The notes beneath the pieces are model-generated. The model was not told where the DNA came from. It saw nothing but the letters and a program-made list of their open reading frames with translations, and did no database searches. Positions 63,522 through 64,000 of a DNA stretch of 64,000 bases are shown piece by piece. Source of the DNA: an uncultured Aquimarina sp. (GTDB taxonomy: Bacteria > Bacteroidota > Bacteroidia > Flavobacteriales > Flavobacteriaceae); NCBI RefSeq assembly GCF_947492965.1, contig NZ_CANLOZ010000002.1, positions 372,001-436,000 on the forward strand, in the 5' to 3' direction. The translations under genes were made by a program, and so were the position numbers. Each line of letters begins with the position of its first letter. Within the stretch, counting starts at the first letter, position 1.

Positions 63522-63938
63522 CTATTTATAAGGTACAAACGTATAGGATTTATGAATGATTTTCCATTCACCTTTTACTTTTAGTAACATCATATAATCG
63601 GTATATAACCTCTTCCCTTTTGGGAAATCTATTTCTACTTTGGCCATTGCGGCATTATTAACCACATCTATAGAAATAATCTTTCCGATACGGTTTCGTT
63701 TTTCTCCTTCTTTAAAATATCCGATATACTTTTTACCAGAAGTAATGCTTAAAGTATCATTAGCTATTGAATATAAATTCAAGTCTTTATGAAATGCTTT
63801 TTTAATTCTTTCTGGAGAACCATCAGCAGTTCCTTCTATATAATGCAGTAAAGTTTCTGTGATTTGTTCTTTATCAGATTGTGCAAAAGAAATGGTAACA
63901 GTAAATAGTGCTACCACTAAAATAAATAAATGTTTCAT
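63522..63938 (-). CDS. Secreted NTF2/Lumazine_bd_2-like protein
   Basis: A 138-aa protein with a signal peptide (about 1-19, ending SFAQ) and an NTF2-like domain: ITETLLHYIEGTADGSPER, KKAFHKDLNLYSI, and AAMAKVEIDFPKGKRLYTDYMMLLK with WKIIHKSY. It is similar to the C-terminal domain of the protein at 28135. Probably cotranscribed with the downstream S12 hydrolase. Ligand or activity unknown. Only 62 nt of upstream sequence is present. Confidence 0.85.
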   Translation of the reverse strand: MKHLFILVVALFTVTISFAQSDKEQITETLLHYIEGTADGSPERIKKAFHKDLNLYSIANDTLSITSGKKYIGYFKEGEKRNRIGKIISIDVVNNAAMAKVEIDFPKGKRLYTDYMMLLKVKGEWKIIHKSYTFVPYK

Positions 63939-64000
63939 TGTTCGTTTTTTATTATTGATTTGTATAGCTAAACTATAGGAAACTCTTATAAATCAAGTAA

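Overview
The window looks like chromosomal DNA of a marine or soil flavobacterium (Bacteroidota, Flavobacteriaceae; Aquimarina or a relative is my guess). It is strongly AT-rich. It has two secreted chitin-type LPMOs with C-terminal type IX secretion (T9SS) sorting domains, many short SPII lipoproteins, TAnnTTTG-type promoter elements, LytS/LytTR regulatory pairs, and families largely confined to Bacteroidota (DUF3667, DUF6090, DUF6642-like). I see no rRNA, tRNA or CRISPR array.

Region 1 (1-29.7 kb) reads as ordinary chromosome. It starts with an AA10 LPMO, then a dienelactone hydrolase lipoprotein and the tesA/ybbA/ybbP-type cluster. A run of small secreted and membrane proteins follows, one broken by an in-frame stop, along with a lipoprotein acetolactate decarboxylase. 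A glutathione peroxidase and a fasciclin-domain protein are each preceded by the same 34-nt inverted-repeat operator. Next come two LytS/LytTR pairs, an ABC exporter whose permease is fused to an M1 peptidase, an S41-like peptidase and a second dienelactone hydrolase.

Region 2 (29.7-34.56 kb) is accessory. It contains a mosaic intergenic repeat, a LexA-like autocleaving repressor with an AlbA/Schlafen-type partner, and, divergently, small basic and proline-rich proteins around a two-TM protein resembling SLATT effectors. Four TTCTA boxes lie in the shared promoter.

Region 3 (34,558-59,405) I interpret as one 24.85-kb Mu/Tn7-like transposon. It has matching TGT...ACA ends with internal repeats on both sides, and its flanks rejoin into a sequence that matches an uninterrupted copy at 29.9-30.1 kb. 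Next to the left end are an XRE regulator, a DDE transposase broken by an amber codon just before the first catalytic Asp, and a TniB/TnsC-like ATPase. Cargo 1 is a 14-gene co-directional run (51.0 to 39.6 kb). It encodes pirin, isochorismatase-like, amidohydrolase, YceI, tyrosinase, SCO, DoxX, transporter, porin and redox proteins. A sigma-54 promoter precedes it and a divergent PAS-AAA+ sigma-54 activator flanks it. Cargo 2 is a serine recombinase followed by a three-gene phosphorelay: a 1170-aa TPR-like/GHKL kinase, a lone receiver, and a receiver fused to a PD-(D/E)XK nuclease. This is the architecture of the Detocs anti-phage system, here with a nuclease effector.

Region 4 (59.4-64 kb) holds the second, longer LPMO, a serine beta-lactamase-family hydrolase and an NTF2-like secreted protein. 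All coordinates, alignments and residue numbers were worked out by eye; family names come from motif recognition, not from database searches.
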